Below, piece by piece: positions 27,577 to 37,353 of a stretch of 64,000 nucleotides of DNA. Location of the stretch: positions 186,001-250,000 of the forward strand of contig UBMU01000003.1 of the NCBI GenBank assembly GCA_900466605.1, written 5' to 3'. Positions within the stretch are counted from its first letter, which is position 1. Every line of letters starts with the position of its first letter. The DNA comes from Hyphomicrobiales bacterium. Its GTDB lineage: Bacteria > Pseudomonadota > Alphaproteobacteria > Rhizobiales > Rhizobiaceae. The notes below the pieces were generated by a model. That model worked only from the letters and a program-made list of their open reading frames with translations, was not told the DNA's origin and ran no database searches. A program made the position numbers and the translations under genes.

Positions 27577-30090
27577 CTATTTTCGCTTCTCGAGCGGGGT
27601 CGCGGCGGCAAAGAAATCAGCCCACGGATCGCTCTGCATGCTGTCGAGACGGGCGGGAGCATTGTCGACCGTGAAGTAGGCGGGACCGATTTCCTCGGTC
27701 AACTCCGTCCACTCGAGCGGCATGGAGACGGCAGCCCCCGGGCGCGCCCGTGTCGAATAAGCGGCAACCGCTGTGTTGCCGCGCCCATTGCGCAGGTAAT
27801 CGATGAAGATCTTGCCGTTCCGCTTCGCCTTGGTGGCGGTCGCCAGATATTTATCCGGCTGATCCTTGGACATACCGTCGGCGAGCGCCTTGGCGAAGGT
27901 CTTGACCTGAGGCCAGCCGGCCTTCGGCTGCAACGGCGCCACCACATGCAGTCCTTTGCCGCCTGATGTCTTCACAAAGGCAGCAAGGCCCGCGACCTCC
28001 AGGCGCTCTTTCAGTTCATAGGCAGCGGCGATGATATCAGTCCAGCTGACGCCTTCGGCCGGGTCAAGATCCATTGTGATCATGTCAGGCCGCTCCCAGC
28101 TACCTGTCGTGGCGCCCCAGGGATGGATCTCCAGCACGGCGGATTGGACCAGCGCGACCATCCCGTCGAAATCGGCTATACGCAGCAATTTCTCGCCACT
28201 CTTATCCTTCGGATCGGTGATCTGCTCGATATGAGAATTCATCCCTTTCCAGGCATGCTTTTGAAAAAAACGCTGATGTCCTGCTATGCCATCGGGGCAG
28301 CGCAAGAGCGCCAGCGGCCGCTTGGTCACATAGGGTTCGATGAAGCGCCATATCCGTGCGTAATAGCTCACCAATCCCTGTTTGGTGACCCCCTCTTCCG
28401 GCCAGTAGATGCGATCGGGATGCGTGAGAGTGACGCTGGACTGGGGCAGTTCCTGAGCAGTCGTATTGGTTGCTTCGGGCATCACATCCTCTGGTGCCTT
28501 GTCTTCTCTCAATCCACGAAACGCAGCATGCCGCAGATTGCCGTCAGCCGACCATGCCTGAAACTCAACCTCTGCAACAAGCTTCGGGACGACATAGACC
28601 AGGCCCCGACGCTCCTCCGAAGTGAGCTTATCATCGAACGAATTGTCTGCCTGCTCCATGGCAGACAACGTCTCAAAGAGTTCGTGTGCGACGTTGACGC
28701 TGAAGCCGGTTCCCACCCTGCCAACATGCTCCAACTTGCCGTTGCGGTAAACGCCCATTGCAAGCGAGCCGATCGCGCTCTTCATCGCGGTCGATGGCAC
28801 GTAGCCGCCAATCACCAGTTCCTGCCGCCGCAGGCATTTCGATTTCACCCAGTCGCCATTGCGTCCGGACTCATACGCACTATCCGCCCGTTTCGACACG
28901 ATCCCCTCAAGGCCGAGCCGACGCGCATGATCCAGCACCAAGGTACCGCTCTCGATAAAATGCTGGCTGTAGCGGATCGTTTCACCGTCTCCCGCAAGCA
29001 GCGTTTCCAACAACTGCTTGCGATCGGTCACCGCCGCCTGCCGCAAATCATGTCCGTCGAGATACAGAAGATCAAAGGCGTAAAAGGCGAACCGGTCGTG
29101 ACGCCTTTCACTGAGATCGCTTTGCAGCGCCGAAAAGTCCGAGGCACCGTTTTCCCGTTCAACGACGACCTCTCCGTCCAGTATCGCCGACTTGGCCGTT
29201 AGCGCCGCAAAAGCACCAACAATCTCCGGCCCGAACTTTTCGGTCCAATCGAGCCCGCTGCGCGTCAGTAGCACGACCTTGCCATTTTCCAACCGCGCCT
29301 GCAGCCGGTATCCGTCGAACTTGATCTCGTGAATCCAGCCTTCGCCTGACGGCGCCTTGGTCTTGAGCTTGGCAAGCTCCGGCTCGACAAAATCGGGCAT
29401 GGCCGCCTTCTCTACACCCTTCGGCCACTCATGGCGTTTCAGCTTCGACATAGTTGTTACAGGCTTCGCGGAGGCGGGCTTTGATGCGCCCTTGGCGCGG
29501 GAGTTCCAAGTGGCGTCAGGGTGTTTGGCCACCTCGTCGATCTTGCGACCGCTCTTTACCGATTCCGGCCGTTGTTTGAGAATGTCGCCTTTGGAGCGTG
29601 CCTCCTCATCCTCGGCTTTGATCAGCAACCAGTTTTCCTGCCTTTCACCCGGCTTGCCATGCATGCGAACCAGATGCCAGCGCCCCCTGAGTTTCTCCCC
29701 CTCGAGGTCGAACTCCAGATGGCCCTTCTTATAGCCCTTGTGCGGATCGCCATTGGGCGTCCACGTGCCGCGGTCCCAGACAAGCACAGTGCCGCCGCCA
29801 TATTGCCCTTTCGGGATAGTGCCTTCGAAGTCGCCATAGTCCAGCGGGTGATCCTCGACATGAACGGCCAGCCGTTTGTCATCGGGATTGAGGCTTGGCC
29901 CACGCGTAACGGCCCAACTCTTCAATACGCCATCGAGCTCAAGCCGGAAGTCGTAGTGAAGCCTCGTCGCATCGTGCTTCTGGATAACGAAACTGAGCGC
30001 CGTTGGTACTGCTTTTGCGCCGCGCCTGCTTCCGCGTGGCTCCGGGGTTACCTTGAAGTTGCGTTTTGCCTGATAGGCCTCCAGAGCCAT
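27577..30090 (-). CDS. ligD: multifunctional DNA ligase LigD
   Basis: 837-residue three-domain enzyme for non-homologous end joining. Order: phosphoesterase (about 25-170, HDATRLHYDFRLELDG, GDFEGTIPKGQYGGG), ATP-dependent ligase (about 220-520, catalytic lysine near 257 in EIKFDGYR, then LDGEVV, EGIVSKR and KSKC), and primase-polymerase (about 550-830, LTHPDRIYWPEEGVTKQGL, TMDLDPAEG with metal aspartates, TSGGKGLHV, IFIDYLRNGRG). All key motifs are intact. It starts two bases after the stop of the second ku gene and so is in one operon with it; it converges on the first ku gene. Confidence 0.96.
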   Translation of the reverse strand: MALEAYQAKRNFKVTPEPRGSRRGAKAVPTALSFVIQKHDATRLHYDFRLELDGVLKSWAVTRGPSLNPDDKRLAVHVEDHPLDYGDFEGTIPKGQYGGGTVLVWDRGTWTPNGDPHKGYKKGHLEFDLEGEKLRGRWHLVRMHGKPGERQENWLLIKAEDEEARSKGDILKQRPESVKSGRKIDEVAKHPDATWNSRAKGASKPASAKPVTTMSKLKRHEWPKGVEKAAMPDFVEPELAKLKTKAPSGEGWIHEIKFDGYRLQARLENGKVVLLTRSGLDWTEKFGPEIVGAFAALTAKSAILDGEVVVERENGASDFSALQSDLSERRHDRFAFYAFDLLYLDGHDLRQAAVTDRKQLLETLLAGDGETIRYSQHFIESGTLVLDHARRLGLEGIVSKRADSAYESGRNGDWVKSKCLRRQELVIGGYVPSTAMKSAIGSLAMGVYRNGKLEHVGRVGTGFSVNVAHELFETLSAMEQADNSFDDKLTSEERRGLVYVVPKLVAEVEFQAWSADGNLRHAAFRGLREDKAPEDVMPEATNTTAQELPQSSVTLTHPDRIYWPEEGVTKQGLVSYYARIWRFIEPYVTKRPLALLRCPDGIAGHQRFFQKHAWKGMNSHIEQITDPKDKSGEKLLRIADFDGMVALVQSAVLEIHPWGATTGSWERPDMITMDLDPAEGVSWTDIIAAAYELKERLEVAGLAAFVKTSGGKGLHVVAPLQPKAGWPQVKTFAKALADGMSKDQPDKYLATATKAKRNGKIFIDYLRNGRGNTAVAAYSTRARPGAAVSMPLEWTELTEEIGPAYFTVDNAPARLDSMQSDPWADFFAAATPLEKRK

Positions 30091-30092
30091 AG

Positions 30093-30929
30093 TCAGCTCG
30101 CCTTCGTCTGTCCGCTATCGGTAGCACTCGCACCTTTCCCGGCCCGTGGTTTGGTGCTCATCTTGGCGCTCTGGCGTAACGCATCCATGAGATCGATAAC
30201 TTTGCCTTGTGGCTTTGGCTTCTGCTTCGGCAACTCCCTGCCCTCGATCTTGGCCTTCACCAGCTCCGAGAGCGCCATCTCGTATCGATCCTCGTATTCC
30301 TGAGGAACGAAGCTCCCCTTTTTCGTACCGATAATGTGGCCGGCCAATTCCAGCATTTCCTTGTCGAACTTCATGTCAGGAATATCCTTGAAGACCGCGT
30401 CCGGCTTGCGAACCTCGTAGTCGAAGCTCAAAGTCGTCGCGATGACGTAGTCGTCCTGCGGCCGGATCAACACCGTACGGTTGCGCCGAAACAGTACCGC
30501 CTCCGCAATCGCCGCAACTTTCTGGTCGCGCATCGCACGGACGATCAGGCCAAGCGCCTCCTCGTCGTCGCCGCCGACGGGCGCCAGGTAGTATGGCTTA
30601 TCGAAGTAGAGCTTGTTGATTTCGTTGTACGGCACAAAGTTCTGGACATTCAGGACTTTGTCGCTCTCCGGCATGACGCCAGCTATCTCCTCGCCCTCGA
30701 TCACGATGTATTCGCCGCTATCAAGCTGGTATCCCTTGACCTGATCATCGCGTTCGACGGCCTTGCCAGTCTCGCTGTCGACGAACTGCCGTTCCACACG
30801 ATGGCCCGTCTTGCGATTGATGATATTGAATGAGATGCGGTCCGAAGTTGAGACGGCGGTGTATAATCCCACACCGCAAACAAGGTCTCCGACCTTCAGA
30901 TGACCCTTCCAGCTTGCCCGAGCCGCCAT
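30093..30929 (-). CDS. ku: second Ku protein, in operon with ligD
   Basis: 278-residue Ku paralogue starting MAARASWKGHLKVGDLVCGV. The barrel core is clear (SFNIINRKTGHRVERQFVDS, IVIEGEEIAGVMPESD, FVPYNEINKLYFDKPYYLAP, ALGLIVRAMRDQKV). The C-terminus has an extension rich in Lys/Pro with VIDLMDALRQSAKM, the LigD-facing motif. ATG at 30929 has AGGGGAG upstream; an alternative ATG at 30944 overlaps the stop of the preceding short gene. It is co-transcribed with ligD and is therefore the likelier main partner of LigD. Confidence 0.94.
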   Translation of the reverse strand: MAARASWKGHLKVGDLVCGVGLYTAVSTSDRISFNIINRKTGHRVERQFVDSETGKAVERDDQVKGYQLDSGEYIVIEGEEIAGVMPESDKVLNVQNFVPYNEINKLYFDKPYYLAPVGGDDEEALGLIVRAMRDQKVAAIAEAVLFRRNRTVLIRPQDDYVIATTLSFDYEVRKPDAVFKDIPDMKFDKEMLELAGHIIGTKKGSFVPQEYEDRYEMALSELVKAKIEGRELPKQKPKPQGKVIDLMDALRQSAKMSTKPRAGKGASATDSGQTKAS

Positions 30930-30940
30930 GACATCTCCCC

Positions 30941-31210
30941 TCATTTGTCGCTTTGCAGTTTGCCCTTGCGCCGTTCGTCCAATGCAATGATCTTCTCGAC
31001 GGATGCGATGTCATCACTCGTGACAACAGCAACCGGATCCGCAGCAATCGCCTCGAGCACGTCCTTCGAAAGTCCACCGTTGCGGATTACCCACTCGAGG
31101 GTTTCGCGGGTCTCTCGCTCGGCCTTGAGTTGCGCGTAGAGCGCGACAATCAGCCTGTCTCGGGCATCCATCTGCCCGCTCTTGCGATCGATTTTTCGGA
31201 TGTGAGGCAT
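30941..31210 (-). CDS. small hypothetical protein upstream of ku-ligD
   Basis: 89-residue product starting MPHIRKIDRKSGQMDARDRL, predicted helical (LIVALYAQLKAERETRETLEWVI) and charged, with no signal or membrane segment. Family not recognised. The stop codon overlaps an ATG of the ku frame (ATGA at 30941-30944), suggesting it belongs to the same message. The RBS is weak and the exact start is uncertain (a TTG at 31234 is also possible). Confidence 0.5.
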   Translation of the reverse strand: MPHIRKIDRKSGQMDARDRLIVALYAQLKAERETRETLEWVIRNGGLSKDVLEAIAADPVAVVTSDDIASVEKIIALDERRKGKLQSDK

Positions 31211-31728
31211 CAGACCACCCGTTCGCGTCTCCAACGAAGAGATTCAACAAATTGGAGGCAAGAAAGTTCCAGCTCCCGGCTGTGGTATCGCTATTTTTCC
31301 AACTGCGCTGCCACCACAACCCGACTAGGAAGACGTAAAGGGCCCTGCTCGGTTCGTTCCTCAGTGTTTTTGCCGGCGTCGTGAATGCAGAACCCGGCGG
31401 CCCTCATCCAGCAACTCTTCCGTCGCCAACTGCCCGAGCGTTCGGCATCGCCTTGCCTGGATCGACCCTGCGGCAAAAAAAGCCACCGCTTGCACGGTGG
31501 CCAAGAATGTGAAGGTCGAGACCTCCAGAGGGAACAGTTGCTCCTCGACCGGGAGGATGGCCGACATGCATAAGCAACCGTCATCAATATGCGGCTTTGG
31601 TGCAGGTTGCTCAACCAACCAGGCACCGAAATTCCGCTTACGCGGAAATCATCTTTCCATCGTTTCGGAGAAACGCGCGATATTCTACTGCAGCCACGCC
31701 GCGAAAGGCGGCGTTTGGATTTACGACA
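31211..31728. other. 518-base region without a convincing gene
   Basis: Between the small gene above and thuR. A frame of 85 codons (31361-31618, minus) exists but a canonical terminator cuts through it, so I do not call it. A stem ACGCCGC/GCGGCGT (31696-31714) lies just past the thuR stop. The stretch may hold a short transcript ending at the terminator at 31474. Confidence 0.5.
31474..31501 (-). terminator. canonical factor-independent terminator
   Basis: GCCACCG (31482-31488) and CGGTGGC (31495-31501) form a perfect stem with a 6-base loop, followed on the minus strand by seven T residues. It is 228 bases beyond the thuR stop, so it either ends thuR mRNA with a long 3' tail or ends a separate small RNA. 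Confidence 0.85.
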
Positions 31729-32754
31729 TCAGGACGTGGACTGCCTGGCCGGCCCGGTCGATTCGCGCAGGATCAGTTCGACCGGCCACAGTTCATGGAT
31801 TTCCAGCGGAGACCGCCCGGAAAGCAGCTGCAGGACAAGATCGGCACACCGCGTGCCGGCCGCGCGCATCGAAGACCGCGTTGCGGAAAGCGACGGCACC
31901 ATGTTGTCGGCCGTCAGATATGGAAAGACGTCATCATGAGCGATGACAGAGACGTCCCGGCCGATCTGTAGCCCGAGCGACCGAGCTGCGCGATAGACGC
32001 CGAGCGCCGTCATCATGGATCCGGCGACGAACGCCGTTGGCGGGTTGGGCTGTTCGAGGAACGACCGCGCAAAACGGAAGCCAAGTTCGTCGGTGAAGTT
32101 CCCGCTCGCCATCAGCTGTGGATCCGGCTCGATACCGTGAATTTGTAGGGCCCTGCGGAAACCGGTCTCCCGGTGAAGGGCGTAAGTCGCCCCGGGGCGG
32201 CCGTTGATCATGGCAATTCGCCGATGGCCGAGATCGATCAGATGCGATGTTGCTCTCTGGATCGCGGCTTCGTTGTCGATATCCAGCCAGGCATGAGGCA
32301 CGTCGATGGCCGACCGGCCATGCACCAGAAAAGGCATGCCGAGTTCGTGGAGAAGCGCGATGCGCTCATCGTTGGGTTTGGGCGAATGCACGATGATGGC
32401 ATCCACACGCCGACTCTCGACGAGGCGGCGGTAGAGCTGCATCTCGTCTTCATGGTTCGGATCGGCCATGGGGATGACGAGAATGTCGGCCTCCTCCGCG
32501 ACTAGCCGCTCCGCCATACCAGCCATGAATTCGGCAAAGTGAAATTCGCCGGCACGCCCCATTACCACGCCGATCGCCCCGGCCCTGCCCGTCTTCAGCC
32601 GGACGGCATTGACATTCGGGCTGTAGCCCAGCCTGACGGCGGCTTCCGCGACACGCGCGCGTGTCGTCTCGCTCACCTCGGGATAACCACTCAGTGCACG
32701 ACTGACTGTCGTTGGGGATAGTCCGACTTGTTTCGCGAACTCTTTAAGCTTCAT
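31729..32754 (-). CDS. thuR: LacI-family regulator of the thu operon
   Basis: 341-residue repressor. The HTH is at the extreme N-terminus (MKLKEFAKQVGLSPTTVSRALSG in parts: LSPTTVSRALSGYPEVS) with the hinge helix VNAVRLKTG. The periplasmic-binding-protein-like sugar domain follows (GAIGVVMGRAGEF, LDIDNEAAIQRATSHLIDLGHRRIAMING, VSVIAHDDVFPYLT). It is divergent from thuEFGKAB and fits ThuR of Sinorhizobium, a repressor relieved by the transported disaccharides. The ATG at 32754 places the HTH at residue 1-20 as usual for LacI proteins. Identical 21-base repeats upstream of this gene and of thuE are the likely operators. Confidence 0.9.
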   Translation of the reverse strand: MKLKEFAKQVGLSPTTVSRALSGYPEVSETTRARVAEAAVRLGYSPNVNAVRLKTGRAGAIGVVMGRAGEFHFAEFMAGMAERLVAEEADILVIPMADPNHEDEMQLYRRLVESRRVDAIIVHSPKPNDERIALLHELGMPFLVHGRSAIDVPHAWLDIDNEAAIQRATSHLIDLGHRRIAMINGRPGATYALHRETGFRRALQIHGIEPDPQLMASGNFTDELGFRFARSFLEQPNPPTAFVAGSMMTALGVYRAARSLGLQIGRDVSVIAHDDVFPYLTADNMVPSLSATRSSMRAAGTRCADLVLQLLSGRSPLEIHELWPVELILRESTGPARQSTS

Positions 32755-32844
32755 CCGACATTGCGTCTTTCGTGCTGGTCTTATCTGGCTGGTCGCCGGC
32801 AGGCGCCGTGTTTCCTTATGGCCTAAGCATAGCAGCTTACAAAT

Positions 32845-32865
32845 AACCAAACCGTTTTCAATTTT
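32845..32865 (+). repeat. ThuR operator repeat, copy 1 (thuR side)
   Basis: 21 bases identical to 33020-33040. Its core AAACCGTTTT is a LacI-type imperfect palindrome centred on CG. It lies 91 bases upstream of the thuR start, consistent with autoregulation. Confidence 0.75.
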
Positions 32866-33019
32866 AGATATTCCCTAGTGAGAAGCTTTGATCTTTTCCC
32901 ACAACCCAATTCAGCAGCATCTATATGATTTTGCTTTGTTATCAATATGTGATCGCGGTTGTGCGACTTTGACACGAGTGCCCGCTTGACTCAATATCGA
33001 CCTTCTGACAATTTTTTCC

Positions 33020-33040
33020 AACCAAACCGTTTTCAATTTT
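33020..33040 (+). repeat. ThuR operator repeat, copy 2 (thuE side)
   Basis: Second identical 21-base copy with core AAACCGTTTT, 30 bases before the thuE start codon and probably at or just downstream of its transcription start. The two copies are 175 bases apart in the same orientation, so DNA looping by a tetrameric repressor is possible. Confidence 0.75.
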
Positions 33041-33070
33041 TCCAATGTTTGGTTCTTTTGGGAGGAAGAT

Positions 33071-34336
33071 ATGAAGTTTCGTTTCACAGCGGTCGCCGTT
33101 GCAGCCGCGCTCATCGGCGTCGCACAGCCCTCGTTCGCCGCAAATATCAGCATTTCCGCAAGCTCGACCGGCAAGAACCTCGACCTTTTCCGCAAGCAGC
33201 TCGACGAGTTCGAGAAGGCAACCGGCAACAAGGTCAGCATCGTGACCATGCCGTCGTCTTCGACGGAGCAGTTCTCGCAGTATCGCCTGTGGCTCGCCGC
33301 CGGCAACAAGGACGTCGACGTCTATCAGACCGATGTCATCTGGGCACCGCAACTCGCCGACCAATTCGTCGACCTCAAGGATGCCGCAAAGGATGTCGTC
33401 GGCGATTTCTTCCCGTCGATCATCGCCTCCCAGACCGTCAACGGTCGCCTCGTCGCCATGCCGCTCTACACCGATGCGCCGGCGCTCTTCTATCGCAAGG
33501 ACCTGCTCGACAAGTACGGCAAGCAGCCGCCGAAGACCTGGGACGAAATGGCGGCAACCGCCAAGGAAATCCAGGACAAGGAACGCGCCGCCGGCCAGAA
33601 GGACCTCTGGGGCTATGTCTTCCAGGGCAACGCTTATGAAGGACTGACCTGCAATGCGCTCGAATGGGTCAAGTCGTCGGGCGGCGGCCAGATCATCGAG
33701 CCGGATGGCACCATCTCCATCAACAACGAGAAAGCAGCAGCAGCGATCGACCGCGCCAAGGGCTGGGTCGGTACGATCTCGCCAGGCGGCGTGCTGGCCT
33801 ACCAGGAAGAAGAATCCCGTGGCGTCTGGCAGACCGGCAATGCCGTCTTCATGCGCAACTGGCCCTATGCCTATGCTCTCGGCAATGGCGGCGACAGCGC
33901 CGTCAAGGGCAAGTTCGACGTCACGACTCTTCCGGTTGCCAAGGAAGGCGATACGCCGTCCTCCACGCTCGGTGGCTGGAACCTCGCCGTCTCCAAGTAT
34001 TCTGAGAACCCGGACGTCGCAATCGCACTCGTCAAGTTCCTGACCTCGAAGGAACGCCAGAAGCAGCGCGCCATCGAACTCTCCAACCTGCCGACGCTGT
34101 CTGCGCTCTACGACGACAAGGACATCGCGGCTGCGGCGCCGTTCATGCCGAACTGGAAGCCGATCTTCCAGAACGCCGTTCCGCGTCCGTCGGCATCCGC
34201 CAAGGTCAAGTACAACGAGGTCTCCTCGAAGTTCTGGACCGCCGTTCACAACTCGCTTTCGGGTAACGGCACCTCCGCAGAAAACCTCGAACTTCTCGAA
34301 GCCGACCTGACATCGCTGAAGGGCGATAACTGGTGA
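33071..34336 (+). CDS. thuE: trehalose/maltitol ABC transporter binding protein
   Basis: 421-residue periplasmic solute-binding protein of the MalE-like (CUT1) class. Sec signal at 1-23 (VAVAAALIGVAQPSFAA). Then the binding-protein fold: NLDLFRKQLDEFEKATGNKVSI, DVYQTDVIWAPQLADQFVDL, YTDAPALFYRKDLLDKYG, GYVFQGNAYEGLTCNALEW. ATG at 33071 follows GGAGGA. First gene of thuEFGKAB, which in Sinorhizobium and Agrobacterium takes up trehalose, maltitol and isomers of sucrose. A perfect hairpin follows the stop codon, which may keep this protein more abundant than the permeases. Confidence 0.93.
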   Translation: MKFRFTAVAVAAALIGVAQPSFAANISISASSTGKNLDLFRKQLDEFEKATGNKVSIVTMPSSSTEQFSQYRLWLAAGNKDVDVYQTDVIWAPQLADQFVDLKDAAKDVVGDFFPSIIASQTVNGRLVAMPLYTDAPALFYRKDLLDKYGKQPPKTWDEMAATAKEIQDKERAAGQKDLWGYVFQGNAYEGLTCNALEWVKSSGGGQIIEPDGTISINNEKAAAAIDRAKGWVGTISPGGVLAYQEEESRGVWQTGNAVFMRNWPYAYALGNGGDSAVKGKFDVTTLPVAKEGDTPSSTLGGWNLAVSKYSENPDVAIALVKFLTSKERQKQRAIELSNLPTLSALYDDKDIAAAAPFMPNWKPIFQNAVPRPSASAKVKYNEVSSKFWTAVHNSLSGNGTSAENLELLEADLTSLKGDNW

Positions 34337-34347
34337 TCGACAGCAGC

Positions 34348-34374
34348 GGCAGCGGCGGGCTTCCCGCCGCTGCC
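34348..34374 (+). other. intercistronic hairpin thuE-thuF
   Basis: A perfect 12-bp GC-rich stem (34348-34359 with 34363-34374) and a 3-base loop, followed by TTTC. It lies 12 bases after the thuE stop and fits a stabilising or attenuating hairpin. Confidence 0.7.
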
Positions 34375-34421
34375 TTTCACTGAAGACGCCACTGTCAATC
34401 GCCTCAAGAAGCGGGGACCTC

Positions 34422-35407
<986 letters not shown>

Positions 35408-35408
<1 letters not shown>

Positions 35409-36238
35409 TGTTGCTCACAGCCACGAAGAACACTCTCTTTTACCTGCTCGTCGCCGTCATCGTCGTCATAGCGGTCTTCCCGTTCTACTATGCGATCCTG
35501 ACGAGCTTCAAAGCCGGCACCGCCCTCTTCGAGGTCAATTACTGGCCGACCTCGATTTCGCTGGTGAACTACACCACCGTCCTGACCACGGGCAGCTTCA
35601 TCCGCAGCCTCGGCAATTCCCTGCTGGTTGCCGTCCTCGTTGTCGCTGCCTCGCTGCTCCTCGCCGTGACGGCATCCTATGCACTTGCCCGCGTCAATTT
35701 CCGCGGTCGCGCCCTGCTGATGCTGACGATCTTGTCGGTCTCGATGTTCCCGCAGATCGCCGTCCTTGCCGGGCTGTTCGAGCTGATCCGCTGGATCGGC
35801 ATCTTCAACACGCCTTTCGCGCTGATCTTCTCCTACATGATCTTTACCCTGCCCTTCACGGTCTGGGTTCTGACCACTTTCATGCGCGATCTGCCGATTG
35901 AAATCGAAGAGGCCGCGATCGTCGACGGCGCCTCTCCGTGGGTCATCATCACCCAGGTTTTCATGCCGCTGATGTGGCCGGCACTGGTCACAACAGGCCT
36001 GCTTGCCTTCATTACGGCCTGGAACGAATTCCTCTTCGCCCTAACATTTACCTCATCGGACGCTCAGCGGACGGTGCCGGTTGCCATCGCCCTGCTTTCG
36101 GGCGGCAGCCAGTTCGAAATCCCGTGGGGCAACATCATGGCAGCATCCGTCATCGTTACGGTCCCTGTCGTTGTCCTGGTCCTGATATTCCAGCGGCGCA
36201 TCATTTCCGGCCTGACGGCCGGCGGCGTCAAAGGTTGA
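35408..36238 (+). CDS. thuG: trehalose/maltitol ABC transporter permease
   Basis: 276-residue MalG-type permease with about six membrane segments (LFYLLVAVIVVIAVFPFYYAI at the start in parts: VIVVIAVFPFYYAIL) and the EAA loop EEAAIVDGASPWVIITQVFMPL. The start is fixed by the one-base overlap with the thuF stop; the frame is open a long way upstream, but that stretch is the other frame of thuF. Followed 12 bases later by the ATPase gene. Confidence 0.93.
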
Positions 36239-36250
36239 AGAAAGCACGAT

Positions 36251-37279
36251 ATGGCACAGATTCGACTCGACAATATCCGCAAGAGCTTCGGTGCGCTTGA
36301 AGTCATCAAGGGCGTCTCCCTCGACATCCGCAAGGGCGAGTTCATGGTCTTCGTCGGCCCGTCCGGCTGCGGCAAGTCCACGCTGCTGCGGCTGATCTCC
36401 GGGCTGGAAGATATTACCTCGGGCACGCTTTCCTTCGATGGCGAGGCGGTCAATCGCTACGCGCCGTCGAAGCGCGGCATCGCCATGGTCTTCCAATCCT
36501 ATGCGCTTTATCCGCATATGACCGTGTTCGAGAACATGGCCTTCGGCATGAAACTGTCAGGACGGACAAAGGAAGAGTGCAAGGCTCGCGTCGAGCAGGC
36601 CGCAGGCATGCTGCAGCTTTCGCCCTATCTCGAACGCCTGCCCCGCCAGCTCTCAGGCGGCCAGCGCCAGCGTGTCGCGATCGGCCGCGCCATCGTCCGC
36701 GATCCCAAGGTGTTCCTGTTCGACGAACCGCTGTCGAACCTCGACGCGGCGCTGCGCGTTGCAACGCGACTGGAGATCGCCAAGCTTCACCGCAGCATGC
36801 ACGGCACGACGATGATCTACGTCACCCACGACCAGGTCGAGGCGATGACGCTCGCAGACCGTATCTGCGTTCTGCGTGACGGCGTCGTCGAGCAGGTCGG
36901 CACGCCACTCGAACTCTACGAGACGCCGAATTCCGTTTTCGTCGCCGGCTTCATCGGCTCGCCAAAAATGAACTTCCTGACCGGTGAATTCTCGGCACCC
37001 TACAACGCCCACACCATCGGCGTTCGCGCCGAGCATATGGAGATCGTTCAGCAGGACGCCGCCTGGAGCGGCACCGTCATTCATTCCGAAATTCTCGGCT
37101 CCGACAGCTTCGTCTATCTCGACATCGGCACTTCGGAACCGCTCGTCGTTCGCGAGACCGGCGTGTCGAGCCATCAACCCGGCCAGAGACTGGGCGTCGC
37201 CCCGGTTCAGGGCTCAGTTCACCGTTTCGACCAATCCGGACGCGCGCTCGAGAGGTTTTCTCTCAAGGGCGCGGCCTGA
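36251..37279 (+). CDS. thuK: trehalose/maltitol ABC transporter ATPase
   Basis: 342-residue MalK/UgpC-type ATPase. Walker A GPSGCGKST near residue 37, signature LSGGQRQR near 135, Walker B VFLFDEPLSNLD near 155, switch region YVTHDQVEAMTL. The C-terminal part (about 235-340) is an OB/TOBE regulatory domain and is somewhat short for MalK proteins. It energises the ThuEFG importer. 75 bases separate it from thuA. Confidence 0.94.
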   Translation: MAQIRLDNIRKSFGALEVIKGVSLDIRKGEFMVFVGPSGCGKSTLLRLISGLEDITSGTLSFDGEAVNRYAPSKRGIAMVFQSYALYPHMTVFENMAFGMKLSGRTKEECKARVEQAAGMLQLSPYLERLPRQLSGGQRQRVAIGRAIVRDPKVFLFDEPLSNLDAALRVATRLEIAKLHRSMHGTTMIYVTHDQVEAMTLADRICVLRDGVVEQVGTPLELYETPNSVFVAGFIGSPKMNFLTGEFSAPYNAHTIGVRAEHMEIVQQDAAWSGTVIHSEILGSDSFVYLDIGTSEPLVVRETGVSSHQPGQRLGVAPVQGSVHRFDQSGRALERFSLKGAA

Positions 37280-37353
37280 CACCACCCAAAAACCACAGGA
37301 TCTGGCCGCTTCCCATCGGCTCCGGTCCACCATTCGCATGAAGGAGCAATCAC

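Larger units (their letters stand above)
32755..33070. promoter_or_regulatory. thuR-thuE divergent control region
   Basis: 316 bases with no gene, AT-richer than the flanks, holding promoters for thuR (minus) and thuE (plus) and two identical 21-base repeats listed separately. Confidence 0.7.

Noticed and set aside
31361..31618. 85-codon minus-strand frame with a hydrophobic stretch
   Set aside because: A canonical terminator (31474-31501) lies inside it and no RBS precedes it, so translation to the end is unlikely.
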